DNA of 64,000 bases from Aurantiochytrium sp. KH105 (Eukaryota > Sar > Bigyra > Thraustochytrida > Thraustochytriidae), in assembly GCA_003116975.1 (NCBI GenBank), contig BGKB01000013.1, positions 496,001 through 560,000 of the forward strand. The letters are read 5' to 3'. The notes beneath the pieces are model-generated. The model was given only the letters and a program-made list of their open reading frames with translations, was not told the DNA's origin and ran no database searches. The number at the start of each line of letters is the position of its first letter. The stretch's first letter is position 1. This document shows, piece after piece, positions 28,947 to 37,995 of the stretch. The translations under genes and the position numbers were made by a program.

Positions 28947-30212
28947 ATGGTGTGCCTGGACAACTCGGAGTGGATGCGTAACGGGGACTACATGCCAACC
29001 CGCATGGAAGCCCAGCACGACGCTTCGAACCTTGTCTGCGGCAGCAAGACGCAGCAGAACCCCGAGAGTACCGTAGGCATTATGACGTGCGCTGGCGCAG
29101 GTGTCGAGGTGCTTTGCTCCCCAACAGACGATATGGGTCGCATTCTCAGCGCCACCGCCAACATCCGTGTCGGCGGCAAGGCCAACTTTGCCGCAGGGCT
29201 TCAAATCGCGCAACTTGCGCTTAAACACCGAAAGAACAAGAATGGCGGACAGCGCATCGTCATGTTTGTGGGCAGCCCCGTGGAGGCCGAGGAGCGCAAG
29301 CTTACCAAGATCGCCAAACAGCTCAAGAAGGCCAACATTGCCGTTGACATTATCAGCATGGGCGAGTCAGACATGAACGAGAGCAAGCTGAATACCTTCA
29401 TTGAAACCGTCAACAAAAACAACAACAGCCACATGGTCACCATCCCCGCAGGCACGCTTCCTTCGGATGTGCTTATCACCTCGCCGATCGTCACTGGCGA
29501 CGATGGAAGTGGCGGCGGCGGTGGCGGCGGCGGTGCTGCCGCCTTTTCCGAATACGGCGGCGTCGATCCCAACCTTGACCCTGAACTGGCCATTGCATTA
29601 CGTGTATCTATGGAAGAGGCCCGTGCCGAGGCTGAGCGCAAGGCCGCCAATGATTCCAACGCCGGAGGCGAATCGAAGAGCGAGGAGCAAGAAGCCGCGG
29701 CCGCTGAGGAACCCTCGAGCAGCCGTTCGTCTTCGTCGCGCCGTAGCCGCAGCCGTCGCAGCCGCAGCCGCAGTCGTAGTCGCCGCAGCCGCAGCCGCAA
29801 CAAGGAGCAGGATGCTGAGGATCAGGCTCTCGAAGCCGCAGCGGCCGCGGCTTCCGCCGCAGGCATCGACATTGATGACATGGACGACGACGCTCTCTTG
29901 CAGCAGGCTCTCATGATGTCAATGGCCGACGAAGGTGGCGATGCGGGTGGGTCCACGGGCGCGAGCGGCAGTGGCGGCTCGACCAAATTCATTGACAAAG
30001 ACTTTATGCAGAGTCTCCTCTCAGGCCTTCCTGGCGTCGATATGAACGATCCCCAGATCAGAGCCGCCATGGCGGGAGCTGGCGACGAGCAGGACGCCGA
30101 GGGCGACGATGATGATGACAATGATGGCGAAGACGACGACCGGAGCTCCCGCAGGAGCTCCAAGAAGCGCTCCTCGAAGCGACGCTCTTCCTCTCGCAAG
30201 GGCGACAAGTAA
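28947..30212 (+). CDS. RPN10: 26S proteasome ubiquitin receptor RPN10/PSMD4
   Basis: 421 residues from the first in-frame ATG; the true start is probably a few codons earlier, because codons for PLEST, conserved in this family, lie just upstream. The von Willebrand A domain spans residues 1 to ~185 (CLDNSEWMRNGDY, VGGKANFAAGLQIAQLALKHRKNK, VMFVGSPV). Ubiquitin-interacting motifs are at about 212-226 (ELAIALRVSMEEAR) and 314-328 (ALLQQALMMSMADE). Between them sits an SR-rich segment at ~258-285 (RRSRSRRSRSRSRSRR), and a second Arg/Ser/Lys-rich tail follows residue 398. RPN10 captures ubiquitinated substrates at the proteasome regulatory particle. The SR-rich insert is unusual for this family. 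Confidence 0.95.
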   Translation: MVCLDNSEWMRNGDYMPTRMEAQHDASNLVCGSKTQQNPESTVGIMTCAGAGVEVLCSPTDDMGRILSATANIRVGGKANFAAGLQIAQLALKHRKNKNGGQRIVMFVGSPVEAEERKLTKIAKQLKKANIAVDIISMGESDMNESKLNTFIETVNKNNNSHMVTIPAGTLPSDVLITSPIVTGDDGSGGGGGGGGAAAFSEYGGVDPNLDPELAIALRVSMEEARAEAERKAANDSNAGGESKSEEQEAAAAEEPSSSRSSSSRRSRSRRSRSRSRSRRSRSRNKEQDAEDQALEAAAAAASAAGIDIDDMDDDALLQQALMMSMADEGGDAGGSTGASGSGGSTKFIDKDFMQSLLSGLPGVDMNDPQIRAAMAGAGDEQDAEGDDDDDNDGEDDDRSSRRSSKKRSSKRRSSSRKGDK

Positions 30213-30306
30213 ATAAGACTCATGTTGACCTACCACCCTTTTTTCCCCATGTATTGTCTTTCTTTTCTTTTTCAACCCTTTTTCAACCCTCTATAACCCT
30301 GGCTAA

Positions 30307-30333
30307 ATTTCGTCCCGTTTTTCGGGACGAAAT
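30307..30333. repeat. Perfect 27-nt palindrome (copy 1)
   Basis: Eleven-base arms ATTTCGTCCCG and CGGGACGAAAT flank a TTTTT loop, perfectly complementary. Confidence 0.85.
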
Positions 30334-30367
30334 CATCGGCGAAATAGTTTTGCCGAAACGGGGTGTA

Positions 30368-30394
30368 GTCTCGGCCCGAAAAACGGGACGAAAT
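30368..30394. repeat. Near-palindrome, inverted copy (copy 2)
   Basis: It is the reverse complement of copy 3 with one mismatch over 27 bases, and itself can form a hairpin around AAAAA. Confidence 0.8.
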
Positions 30395-30860
30395 ATCTAA
30401 AAATCAGAAAAGTCATTGAAAGAAATACCCCAGATCAAATTTAAATCTCGCGCGTTGGCATGGTTATTCCCACGATACCCCTCCGTCGCCATGCAAGTTT
30501 TCGGGGAGATTCATCCGGTAGACATGATCAAGCATGATCTGCAAAGTGGACTTGTTGGCATTGTAGCGGGAGCCTAACCACCGCTCTTCGTTGATAGCTG
30601 CGACGGCTGCATAGCCTTACCTTGGCGTCGCGTTGCGACGCGCAACGACGAGATCACCCAGCAGACGTGCCGCAGCTGTTCTCGCATCATCCTTCTTCGC
30701 GCTGTGGTCGGCAACGCAAGTTCGTCCACGCCATGACGCACGCCTTTGAGGATGGTGACGTGCGAGCGCCGCAGCAATAAATTCTCCGAGCGCAACGCAA
30801 TTCTTAAATTTACTACACGAAACTCCAGTAAGAGGGTCTTATTCATATTAGCCTTAATTA

Positions 30861-30887
30861 ATTTCGTCCCGTTTTTCGGGACGAGAC
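30861..30887. repeat. Near-palindrome (copy 3), inverted relative to copy 2
   Basis: It starts ATTTCGTCCCG and ends GGGACGAGAC. With copy 2 it bounds a 520-bp segment as 27-bp terminal inverted repeats (26 of 27 match). Half-copies ATTTCGTCCC follow at 31080-31089 and 31091-31100. Confidence 0.8.
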
Positions 30888-31605
30888 CTATTCTGACCAA
30901 ATAGACCACTTTATACTCGCAGCCGCCAAGTCAGTCTTTCATCTAAATCTCAATCAAAAACACTTTTCAGAATCTCAAACTTTAGTATAGTAATCTAGAC
31001 ATGGAAACCTAGCTTTGCGCTCAATTTCATAACACGCGGTGTAGATCTGATCATGCCCAGACGGATAACGTGAGCAGAGATTTCGTCCCAATTTCGTCCC
31101 GTTTTATGTGGCTAGCCAGGGATAAGCTGGCGAGCCGCTATGATTGTTTCACTTTCCCCCATGTATCTCTCCGGTTTGAACATGAACGTTCTTCTTGTCG
31201 ACCGACCTCTTGAAATCCGCAAACCGCTTCTTTCTTCTTTTCTTTTTCCCGCTTGGAGCTTGACTGGCTCAGACTGGCGAGCTGGCCGGCTAGCTGGCTG
31301 GCTGGCTGGCTGGTTGAACATGGATGTGGCAAGCCCCTTCAGAAATATCTTGTGGGCGGCAGCGGGACGGGACGTTTATGTTGAAGTTCCCTCTGTTCCC
31401 CAACGGAACTCGTTTCACCCCAAATCATCGCATCGCCAGCTGAGTGTTACGTGCGTGCATGTGCGGGCGGGCGCTGCTTGCGCGGCGCGCGGCGTAGACG
31501 TCTGGCCTGGCCTGCCGTACGGAGTACACGGCAGGAAGGCAGGCGCGACGGCGGCGTGCATATTCCCTATATTTTGGTTTGGCAGCAGCTGAGCGGTCAA
31601 GTGAC

Positions 31606-34600
31606 ATGACGTCGCGGCCTTTGTCCAAAGTAGCCTCAGAGCCTTCACTTCACATACAAAGGCGAGGCGGTGGCGGTGGCAGCGGCGGCGGCGGAGGCGA
31701 AGGACCGAGGGCCAGGGAGGTCCATGTTAAGACCGATGAGGAAAAAGAGCGCGAACACAGAGCACAAGTCCGACTCGAGCAGTTTACCCAATTTCACGAA
31801 GCTGTCAAGCGAGGGCGACATCCCCGGAGTTTTCCCCATCGCACAGCACTATGGCAGCACATTGGGTCCTCGAGCAAAAGGCTCACAAAGCTTCAGGCAG
31901 GAAGCACGCTCGTGAATGTCCTTGGTGTTCACGAAAAAGAGGCAAAAACAATTCAGCGGGCCCACATGCGCGAAGTCGCTGCAGAGCACGAGCAGCTCCT
32001 GAAAAGTCAACAACCGCCGACGCTTACGCGACAACTTACAATACAGAATAACATGCTTCCTCGCAATGGACTACTACGACAAAAGCGGGGTGGCAGCGAC
32101 ACCGATGAAGCAAAGCTCGTAAGACCTGGTGCCCAGGCTGAGCTTGTGCTCAACAACCCAATTGCGCTCGCGCAGGGCTATGTAGCGCAGTACAAGTCAA
32201 GCGAGGTGCGTCGCGACCGTATCTCGCGCCGCATGTCAGACTTTCGGCAAATTGCCAAAACACGCCTCGACATGAACTTACGGAAACAGGACAGCTTCAT
32301 GTCGCAGCCGGGGGGACGTCTCATTTCCGCAGGCTCGCGTCGAAACTTTGAAGTACCTGAGCGCGAGGAAGTGGCCACGCAACATCAACGTTTGCAAAAT
32401 GTCACGCGCGGAATGCGCGAGTACAATCGTAAGCGTGCTATGCGCGCCTCGCAAGATTCTCAGAGGGACAACTCAAACCCTGTTGGTGCTTTTCTCTCCT
32501 TGGCACGCCAGCAAGGCCATCACACCCGACACGACACCGTCCGACGATTCCTTGACAAGAAGGATCGAGAAGAAGAGCGTAACCGCGGTTCGCCGCCTGC
32601 AACAGCCATTAGCGAGCGGTCCAAGGGACGCCCAGTCACAGGGTTGCCTCACCGCTCGGGTAGCGACAATCCTCCTACGCCCAAAGGGGGGAAATCGGGC
32701 CAAAACGCTGGCGGTTTTGCCAGCTGGCGCGGGGAAGCGCCGCCACGCGGAGATGATGATGAAGCCTTCCGCACTATTGAGTTTGTTCCGCCAGCAATGA
32801 GCACGCGACTCTTCTATGGCTCTCAAGTCGCCATCGAAGCCAGTGATGGCTCCTTTCTCACGGCCTCTGGCCCAAAAGGGGAGCTGACATGGATGGCGCA
32901 CCCAAAGAGCTTGCAAGCCTCTGATACCGGGGCCTCGGGAAACGGCAATGACGCACCAGATGAAGAAGACGACGATGAAGATGACTTTGATGAAGAAGAT
33001 GAACCCTCGGCTCACCGCAAGAGCCGAGGTGGAAAGCGTCCCTCCAGTGCAGCTTCCAAACGGGGTGATCCGCAGTCGCAGTCCGAAGGCAAAAGCGAAA
33101 GCCATTCGAAACCTCAGGTTGTCTTTACAAAGAACAAGTACGCGATGCTTTTTACTTTGGTCAATCTGCACGATCCTAGTTACGTTGGGCCTGTCAATGC
33201 AGGGGACGACGTCTGGCTCTGCATCCATGCCGGTGCAGGTCAGTTCTCGTGGAAGGACGGATCCATCATTGGAACGCGAGTCTCAAGTGGTGCAATGATC
33301 GACACCGTTCCAGTCGACCGAACCCAGACGCACACGGGCACAAGCGGCAAAGCAGGAAAGAGTGACCCGGGCACGACTTCGGTCGGAAATGCAGAAAATC
33401 GTAATGGAGCACAGCAGGCCAGCGAGTCGGATGAAGAGCCAATTGGAAGTGTCCTGCCCATTCTCACTTACATACCAAGCCTACCCGGTCAGGCTGTGCA
33501 CGCGGAAAAGTCGATCGATGAGCTTTTCCGAGATGCCAGCAATTTTGAGCGCGTGCAGCGCATGAACCGATCTGCAACGCATCTCGGCCAGTGGCGCTTC
33601 GGCGTTGCCTCAAATCAGCGACTCTCTTATGCTCAACAGGTGGAAAGGCTTCCTATCGAAAGCGACATGCATATTTACCTTGAGCAAGATTTGGCCTTTC
33701 TCTGCACAGCCGATTTGCAGGATGGTGGAAACAACAAGACGAAAGCGCGAGAGCTCGCACAGGCAGATGCCAACAGCAAGGAGGGCTCCGATCCCGTAAA
33801 GACGATGAATTCATGCTTGCGCAAACTCCCGAAAAAGCCTTTGTCTGGACAGTACTGTGTGAATCGTGCCGGTGTCTTTCGTGTACGTGTCGTGCAAACA
33901 AAGCTTGACCTTCGGCAAGGGACAGCCGGCGCAGGCCATGCCAAGGGTGAAAATTTGTTGATGCGTGCACGTGTACAGCTGAAGCACTCGGAGCTCGGCA
34001 GACATGGTCGCCACAGATATCTCCCAGGCCTCAAGTCTGGCAAGAAATTTACAAAGCAGCTGCGGCGCATGCGACAACGCTCCGAGCTCGAATGCGACGA
34101 GGCTTTTCTCGCTGCGATCGAGGACGTTGAGCCAGAGTCGAAGCAGCAAAAGTACTTTTACGAAATGTATCAGCGCAGTCCGTTGCCTTCTCCGACAAAT
34201 GCAGATGCACTCGAGGAGGCACTATCGCCCAAACGCGCGACGGATAATTTGTCTCTACCTGGAAAAACGAATCGACAGATTCCGAGAATTGGAAACGGCG
34301 GTCCTTACCACGAAAGCGCCGCGTCACGATGCGGTGAGGACGGCGACATCAATTTAAATGGCCAGAAACATGACGACGATGATGGCGATAACGACGATGA
34401 TGGCGATAACGACGACGATGACGATGACGACGACGATGACGACAACGATGGTGACGGAGACACATGTAGCCATTTCCGTAGTGACGGGGACGAAAGCCAT
34501 TTTGAGGGAGCGAGTGGCGGTGGCGATGATCTGGAAACCGACGAGGAGTCCGATGACAAAGGTGAAGAATCAGATGAAGAATCAGACGAAAACGAAAATG

Positions 34601-35352
34601 ATCCGGACCGCCAGAGTGACCCCGATACGAGCTCGGACGAAGAAGTGAGCGATCGTGCCGCGGGTTTTGACAAGACCAAGGGCCACCGCGGGAGAAGGGC
34701 TAGTGGCGATTCGTCCTCTCTGGTACTTCGAGGTCAAGGAAAGAGTTCATCTTCGTCATCGCGCGCACGACACGGAAAGCGGATGAAGGCAAGCAAACAT
34801 TCAAAAGAAAACGGAAGGAAAGAGCACGAGACTTCAGGCAGGCCGAAGCGAAGGGGCTCTTTGCGAGGAGGCGAATTCCATGGACACCACCAGGAGAGAC
34901 GCGGAAGCGTGCAAGGAAAATCGAGAAAAGACAAATCCGTGCGTCTTCGCGCTCAGCGACATCAGCGTCGGAGCCGCATGCGTCGTAGGTCGTCTGCGCG
35001 AGACTTTCTCGATGAGATCAAGGACCCAAAGTTGCGTGACTTTATTCTTGCACGGAATAGTGAGCCGTACAAGAAGAGACTCGAAGAATACGGCGGGGTC
35101 GTGCCATGGTTTGACACGGTCCATAATCTTCGCCTTCAAGACTTTAAGCTCGCACGTGATCTTGCGATTGGTCGCCGCGCAGATAATCGCGGCGAAGGCA
35201 TGACCTTGTTAAATCGCTCCGGGCCGGGTGCAATGGAACTCAAGCGTCAGCAGCGGGAGATTGCCCGATGGATGGGAACTGCCATCTATCGTCGGTTACT
35301 TGAAGAGGATCAGCGCATCAAAGAGTTTGCTCTGCACGAGAGCAAGGAGTGA
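31606..35352 (+). CDS. Large protein with MIR/beta-trefoil-like middle and charged tails, unknown
   Basis: 1248 residues from ATG 31606 (MTSRPLSKVASEPSLH); the frame opens at a TTG nine codons earlier. Residues ~1-380 are basic and helical (TDEEKEREHRAQVRLEQF and others). Residues ~390-830 contain beta-rich segments resembling MIR/beta-trefoil repeats: LFYGSQVAIEASDGSFLT, AMLFTLVNLHDPSYVGPVNAGDDVWLCI, MHIYLEQDLAFLCT, with acidic insertions. Residues ~920-1045 are highly acidic, including a run of Asp, and ~1048-1135 are basic (SRMRRRSSARDF). The last ~120 residues look folded (FLDEIKDPKLRDFILARNSEPYKKRLEEYG). No family is assigned. MIR-type domains occur in IP3 receptors and mannosyltransferases, but no membrane segment is seen. 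Confidence 0.78.
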   Translation: MTSRPLSKVASEPSLHIQRRGGGGGSGGGGGEGPRAREVHVKTDEEKEREHRAQVRLEQFTQFHEAVKRGRHPRSFPHRTALWQHIGSSSKRLTKLQAGSTLVNVLGVHEKEAKTIQRAHMREVAAEHEQLLKSQQPPTLTRQLTIQNNMLPRNGLLRQKRGGSDTDEAKLVRPGAQAELVLNNPIALAQGYVAQYKSSEVRRDRISRRMSDFRQIAKTRLDMNLRKQDSFMSQPGGRLISAGSRRNFEVPEREEVATQHQRLQNVTRGMREYNRKRAMRASQDSQRDNSNPVGAFLSLARQQGHHTRHDTVRRFLDKKDREEERNRGSPPATAISERSKGRPVTGLPHRSGSDNPPTPKGGKSGQNAGGFASWRGEAPPRGDDDEAFRTIEFVPPAMSTRLFYGSQVAIEASDGSFLTASGPKGELTWMAHPKSLQASDTGASGNGNDAPDEEDDDEDDFDEEDEPSAHRKSRGGKRPSSAASKRGDPQSQSEGKSESHSKPQVVFTKNKYAMLFTLVNLHDPSYVGPVNAGDDVWLCIHAGAGQFSWKDGSIIGTRVSSGAMIDTVPVDRTQTHTGTSGKAGKSDPGTTSVGNAENRNGAQQASESDEEPIGSVLPILTYIPSLPGQAVHAEKSIDELFRDASNFERVQRMNRSATHLGQWRFGVASNQRLSYAQQVERLPIESDMHIYLEQDLAFLCTADLQDGGNNKTKARELAQADANSKEGSDPVKTMNSCLRKLPKKPLSGQYCVNRAGVFRVRVVQTKLDLRQGTAGAGHAKGENLLMRARVQLKHSELGRHGRHRYLPGLKSGKKFTKQLRRMRQRSELECDEAFLAAIEDVEPESKQQKYFYEMYQRSPLPSPTNADALEEALSPKRATDNLSLPGKTNRQIPRIGNGGPYHESAASRCGEDGDINLNGQKHDDDDGDNDDDGDNDDDDDDDDDDDNDGDGDTCSHFRSDGDESHFEGASGGGDDLETDEESDDKGEESDEESDENENDPDRQSDPDTSSDEEVSDRAAGFDKTKGHRGRRASGDSSSLVLRGQGKSSSSSSRARHGKRMKASKHSKENGRKEHETSGRPKRRGSLRGGEFHGHHQERRGSVQGKSRKDKSVRLRAQRHQRRSRMRRRSSARDFLDEIKDPKLRDFILARNSEPYKKRLEEYGGVVPWFDTVHNLRLQDFKLARDLAIGRRADNRGEGMTLLNRSGPGAMELKRQQREIARWMGTAIYRRLLEEDQRIKEFALHESKE

Positions 35353-35651
35353 GTCGTACAGAACGCAACGCAAGCAAAGACGTATTTTTTTTTCTAAATA
35401 CGGGGACGGGAAAACAGAAGAGATGGCCTCTTCGGTATTTCGCTAGTTTGTCTTTAAGTTTATTGTTTTGCTTTTTACCTCGTGCTACTGTCGCTTTCCA
35501 GATTTCACTTACGTATACATACACCTCGAATCTTGCTGATGAAGAGAAAAAGAAAAAAGGTTTTTCTGGTGGGTGGGCAGGTATGCAGGCAGGCATGCAA
35601 TGCAATGCAGTGCAGTGCAATAGAATGGAAGAGAGTGGAATGGTCGAACGA

Positions 35652-36278
35652 CTAGCCCGAGTTCAAGGAGGCTTTAAAGTTTGCGTAGGCAGTATCGAGG
35701 TCGAGCAGCAGCTGACGGACCTGGTCGTCGTCAAGCTCTTGAGAAGCACGCATACCATTCAGATCAATCAGCCATTGCTGCAATTTGGACTTGTCAAACC
35801 CGCGCGTAATGGTATCGCATCGGTTGAGAACCTTGACCAAGTCGCTGATGGCGGGCTGGACTTCGTCCACAGCGCGCTGGTCGAGCTTGAGGACATCCAT
35901 GGCGGTAATGAACCACTGCGTGGCTTCCATGACCAGACTCGCCTCGTTGTTCTTGTCCTTGTCGGAGTGCGCGTAGATCACGGTCGCGGGAACGCCAGCG
36001 CGCAGGAGTCGTTCCTGTGCCAACGGGCAGTCCATCTTGTACTTGCGGATGAAGTCCTCTGTGTCCCGGAACTCTGGGTCCGACTTGATGGCTGCTTCTG
36101 TGGTCTTGAACTGCGCGATCAGCCTCTGGCACGCGTCCGTGTACTCGTCGGATGTGATGGCGTCGCGCACGTAGGCCTTTTCCAAGTGCTGCGTCGCCTT
36201 GATGATGGCGTAAAGGTCCGCGAGGTCCTCATACTTGCGTCTCTCCTTGGCGTCCTCGGACAGCCTGATCTCCGCCAT
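35652..36278 (-). CDS. VPS28: ESCRT-I subunit VPS28
   Basis: 208 residues from ATG 36278 (MAEIRLSEDAKERRKYEDL); the frame opens upstream only from GTG. The N-terminal ESCRT-I core part runs LADLYAIIKATQHLEKAYVRDAITSDEYTDACQRLIAQFK. The C-terminal four-helix bundle starts EASLVMEATQWFITAMDVLKLDQRAVDEVQPAISDLVKVL and ends ANFKASL. VPS28 assembles with TSG101/VPS23 and VPS37 and links ESCRT-I to ESCRT-II for sorting of ubiquitinated cargo into multivesicular bodies. Length is normal. Confidence 0.96.
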   Translation of the reverse strand: MAEIRLSEDAKERRKYEDLADLYAIIKATQHLEKAYVRDAITSDEYTDACQRLIAQFKTTEAAIKSDPEFRDTEDFIRKYKMDCPLAQERLLRAGVPATVIYAHSDKDKNNEASLVMEATQWFITAMDVLKLDQRAVDEVQPAISDLVKVLNRCDTITRGFDKSKLQQWLIDLNGMRASQELDDDQVRQLLLDLDTAYANFKASLNSG

Positions 36279-36987
36279 CCTCCCCGCGCGCTTGTCCTGT
36301 CCGTCTATACTCTTTCTGCGCGCTCGGCTGCGCACGCGCCGTGTCTCCGCCTCGCACGGTCAATCGACTATTGCTCGATCGCTCGATCCATCACGAGAGT
36401 TTTTTTTGTTGTTGTTGTTTCTTTCTTTCTTTCTCAGGCAATTGTTTTTTTTGCCTTTTGCGTTGCGCAGACCAAAATGACCGACCGTCATTCGCGCCAG
36501 CCAGCTTGGTGCAAAACGCCGATGCGCAGTCTCTCGACCGTGAGACCGAGCGCCCATCTGCATGTCCAGTTCTTGCGGGTCATCGGCCGCGGGACTGTAG
36601 TCCCGACGCGCAGTTCGTTCGACCGTGAGTCCCCATTCGCCAGCCGCCCGGGTCTCGGTCTCGGTGCCCCTCAATAAACAATCGATGTCACGGGCGATTC
36701 CTTGATGTCTTCCTTCCTTCGTTCCTTCCTCCGCGGCGTGTGCACCAAGCTGGCGCGACGCAGAGTAGGCCTAGTATCCACGCCGCCTTGACGTCAAAGC
36801 GTCATCGACAAGCACGTCGTCCACGCGAGCGGCCGGGACTCGGCGGTCGCAGCGCGCGCGAAAAGGGGACGGAGGCAGCGGGAGACCGCGGCTGCGAGGC
36901 CTGCTTGTCGTGTCTGCCTGCGCACGCACGCACACACGCACGCACGCACGCTCGCACGCAGGCTCAGACGGCACAGAGGACGAGGAG
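36279..36987. other. Divergent region with TAGGCCTA and ACGC repeats
   Basis: 709 bases between VPS28 (-) and the hydrolase (+). The palindrome TAGGCCTA lies at 36766-36773, and an (ACGC)n-type run at about 36920-36960 sits just ahead of the hydrolase start. No gene is supported. Confidence 0.55.
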
Positions 36988-37995
36988 ATGGCGTCCGCGC
37001 GGCTCTTGCAAGCGCCCTCGTACGTTACTGCGTCGGGGGCGAAGCAAGGGAGCTTCGTGAACTTGCAGGGCCTGACGCTTGCCACGTACGAGTGGGAGAA
37101 CAAGACCCAGGGCGAGCCCAAGGGCATTATTCTTGCCATGCACGGCGTCTCGTGCCACTTGCACTACGAGTACCTCAATATTGGCACCTTTGCCGCAGAG
37201 GATGGCTCCAAAGGATACGAGGGCGCTGAGCTCCACGAGCCACAGTACGCCGGCAGCTGGGTGGAACGTCTTAACGAAGAGGGTTACCTTTTCACTGGCA
37301 TGGATTTGCAGTCGTATGGTCTAAGTGAGGGGGCGCGGGGTCTCCAGTACTACTTTGAACGTTTCGAGGACCACGTGACTGATCTTGTACAATTTCGTAA
37401 GATGGTGAGCGAAGAATACCCGAACACGCCCATCTACCTCATGGGCATTTCCATGGGAGGTTGCATTGCCGCGCGTCTGGCTGAGTTCGATTGTGCCTTT
37501 CCGTACGCGGGTCTTATTCTCCTGGCCCCGATGCTCTCGATCGAGCAGCTCAAGAAGAGACCCATCAACAAGGTCCTCCTTCCCTTGGCTGACTGCATGT
37601 CTGCTCTGGCGCCGACTCTTCGACTTGCGGACAAAGCGGCACACCCCAACGTCTTGCTTCGCAAGCATTTTGAGGCCGATCCTCTGAACGAGACAACGTA
37701 CAAGATTCGCGTTCGTGTCGGCGCAGAATGTCTCAAGGTTGTGGAGCGTGCGCGACAGGAATTGACGCAGATTAAGTGCCCGCTCCTGGCCGTGCACTCT
37801 CGTCACGACACCATGACAGACCCGGCAGGGTCGGAGCTGGCAGTTGATCTTGCCACGAGCTCATCCAAGACGCTCAAGCTGCTCGACGATCCTTATCTTT
37901 GGCATGAACTTGGTCACGAGCCTGGTAATGCCAAGGTTCTTCAGCTCGTGCTCGAGTGGCTGGCCATGCCGCGCGTCGAAGTGACCAACAGTTAA
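36988..37995 (+). CDS. Alpha/beta hydrolase, monoacylglycerol-lipase type
   Basis: 335 residues from ATG 36988 (MASARLLQAPSYV); the upstream open frame is Arg/His/Thr repeat sequence without ATG. An intact triad is visible: Ser155 in GISMGG, Asp in SRHDTMTDP, His in LWHELGHEP. LAMHGVSCHLHYEYL is the oxyanion region and FTGMDLQSYGLSEG the usual strand. The family cleaves monoacylglycerols or related esters. It is the active-looking paralogue of the acidic protein at 23116-24963, with which it shares an unusual YAGSWVE.(L/M)NE segment and the C-terminal EP(G/N)NAKVL motif. Confidence 0.9.
   Translation: MASARLLQAPSYVTASGAKQGSFVNLQGLTLATYEWENKTQGEPKGIILAMHGVSCHLHYEYLNIGTFAAEDGSKGYEGAELHEPQYAGSWVERLNEEGYLFTGMDLQSYGLSEGARGLQYYFERFEDHVTDLVQFRKMVSEEYPNTPIYLMGISMGGCIAARLAEFDCAFPYAGLILLAPMLSIEQLKKRPINKVLLPLADCMSALAPTLRLADKAAHPNVLLRKHFEADPLNETTYKIRVRVGAECLKVVERARQELTQIKCPLLAVHSRHDTMTDPAGSELAVDLATSSSKTLKLLDDPYLWHELGHEPGNAKVLQLVLEWLAMPRVEVTNS

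Larger units (their letters stand above)
30213..31605. other. Gene-free 1.4 kb with inverted-repeat cluster
   Basis: No gene is supported. Between 30307 and 31110 it is more AT-rich than the neighbourhood and carries several copies of the ATTTCGTCCCG element (listed separately). A 37-aa open stretch near 30610-30720 (+) contains CxxC and TCRSC, but is too short to assign. A (GCTG)n-like run lies at about 31275-31313, just upstream of the next gene. Confidence 0.6.

Noticed and set aside
30574-30909. 111-codon minus-strand frame and a + strand CxxC/CxxC stretch in the inverted-repeat island
   Set aside because: Short, no recognisable transposase or other domain, and no ATG-led frame with conserved features; too weak to call a gene.
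36910-36987. N-terminal repeat extension of the hydrolase
   Set aside because: Starts at TTG and encodes Arg/His/Thr repeats from an ACGC run; the first ATG is 36988.
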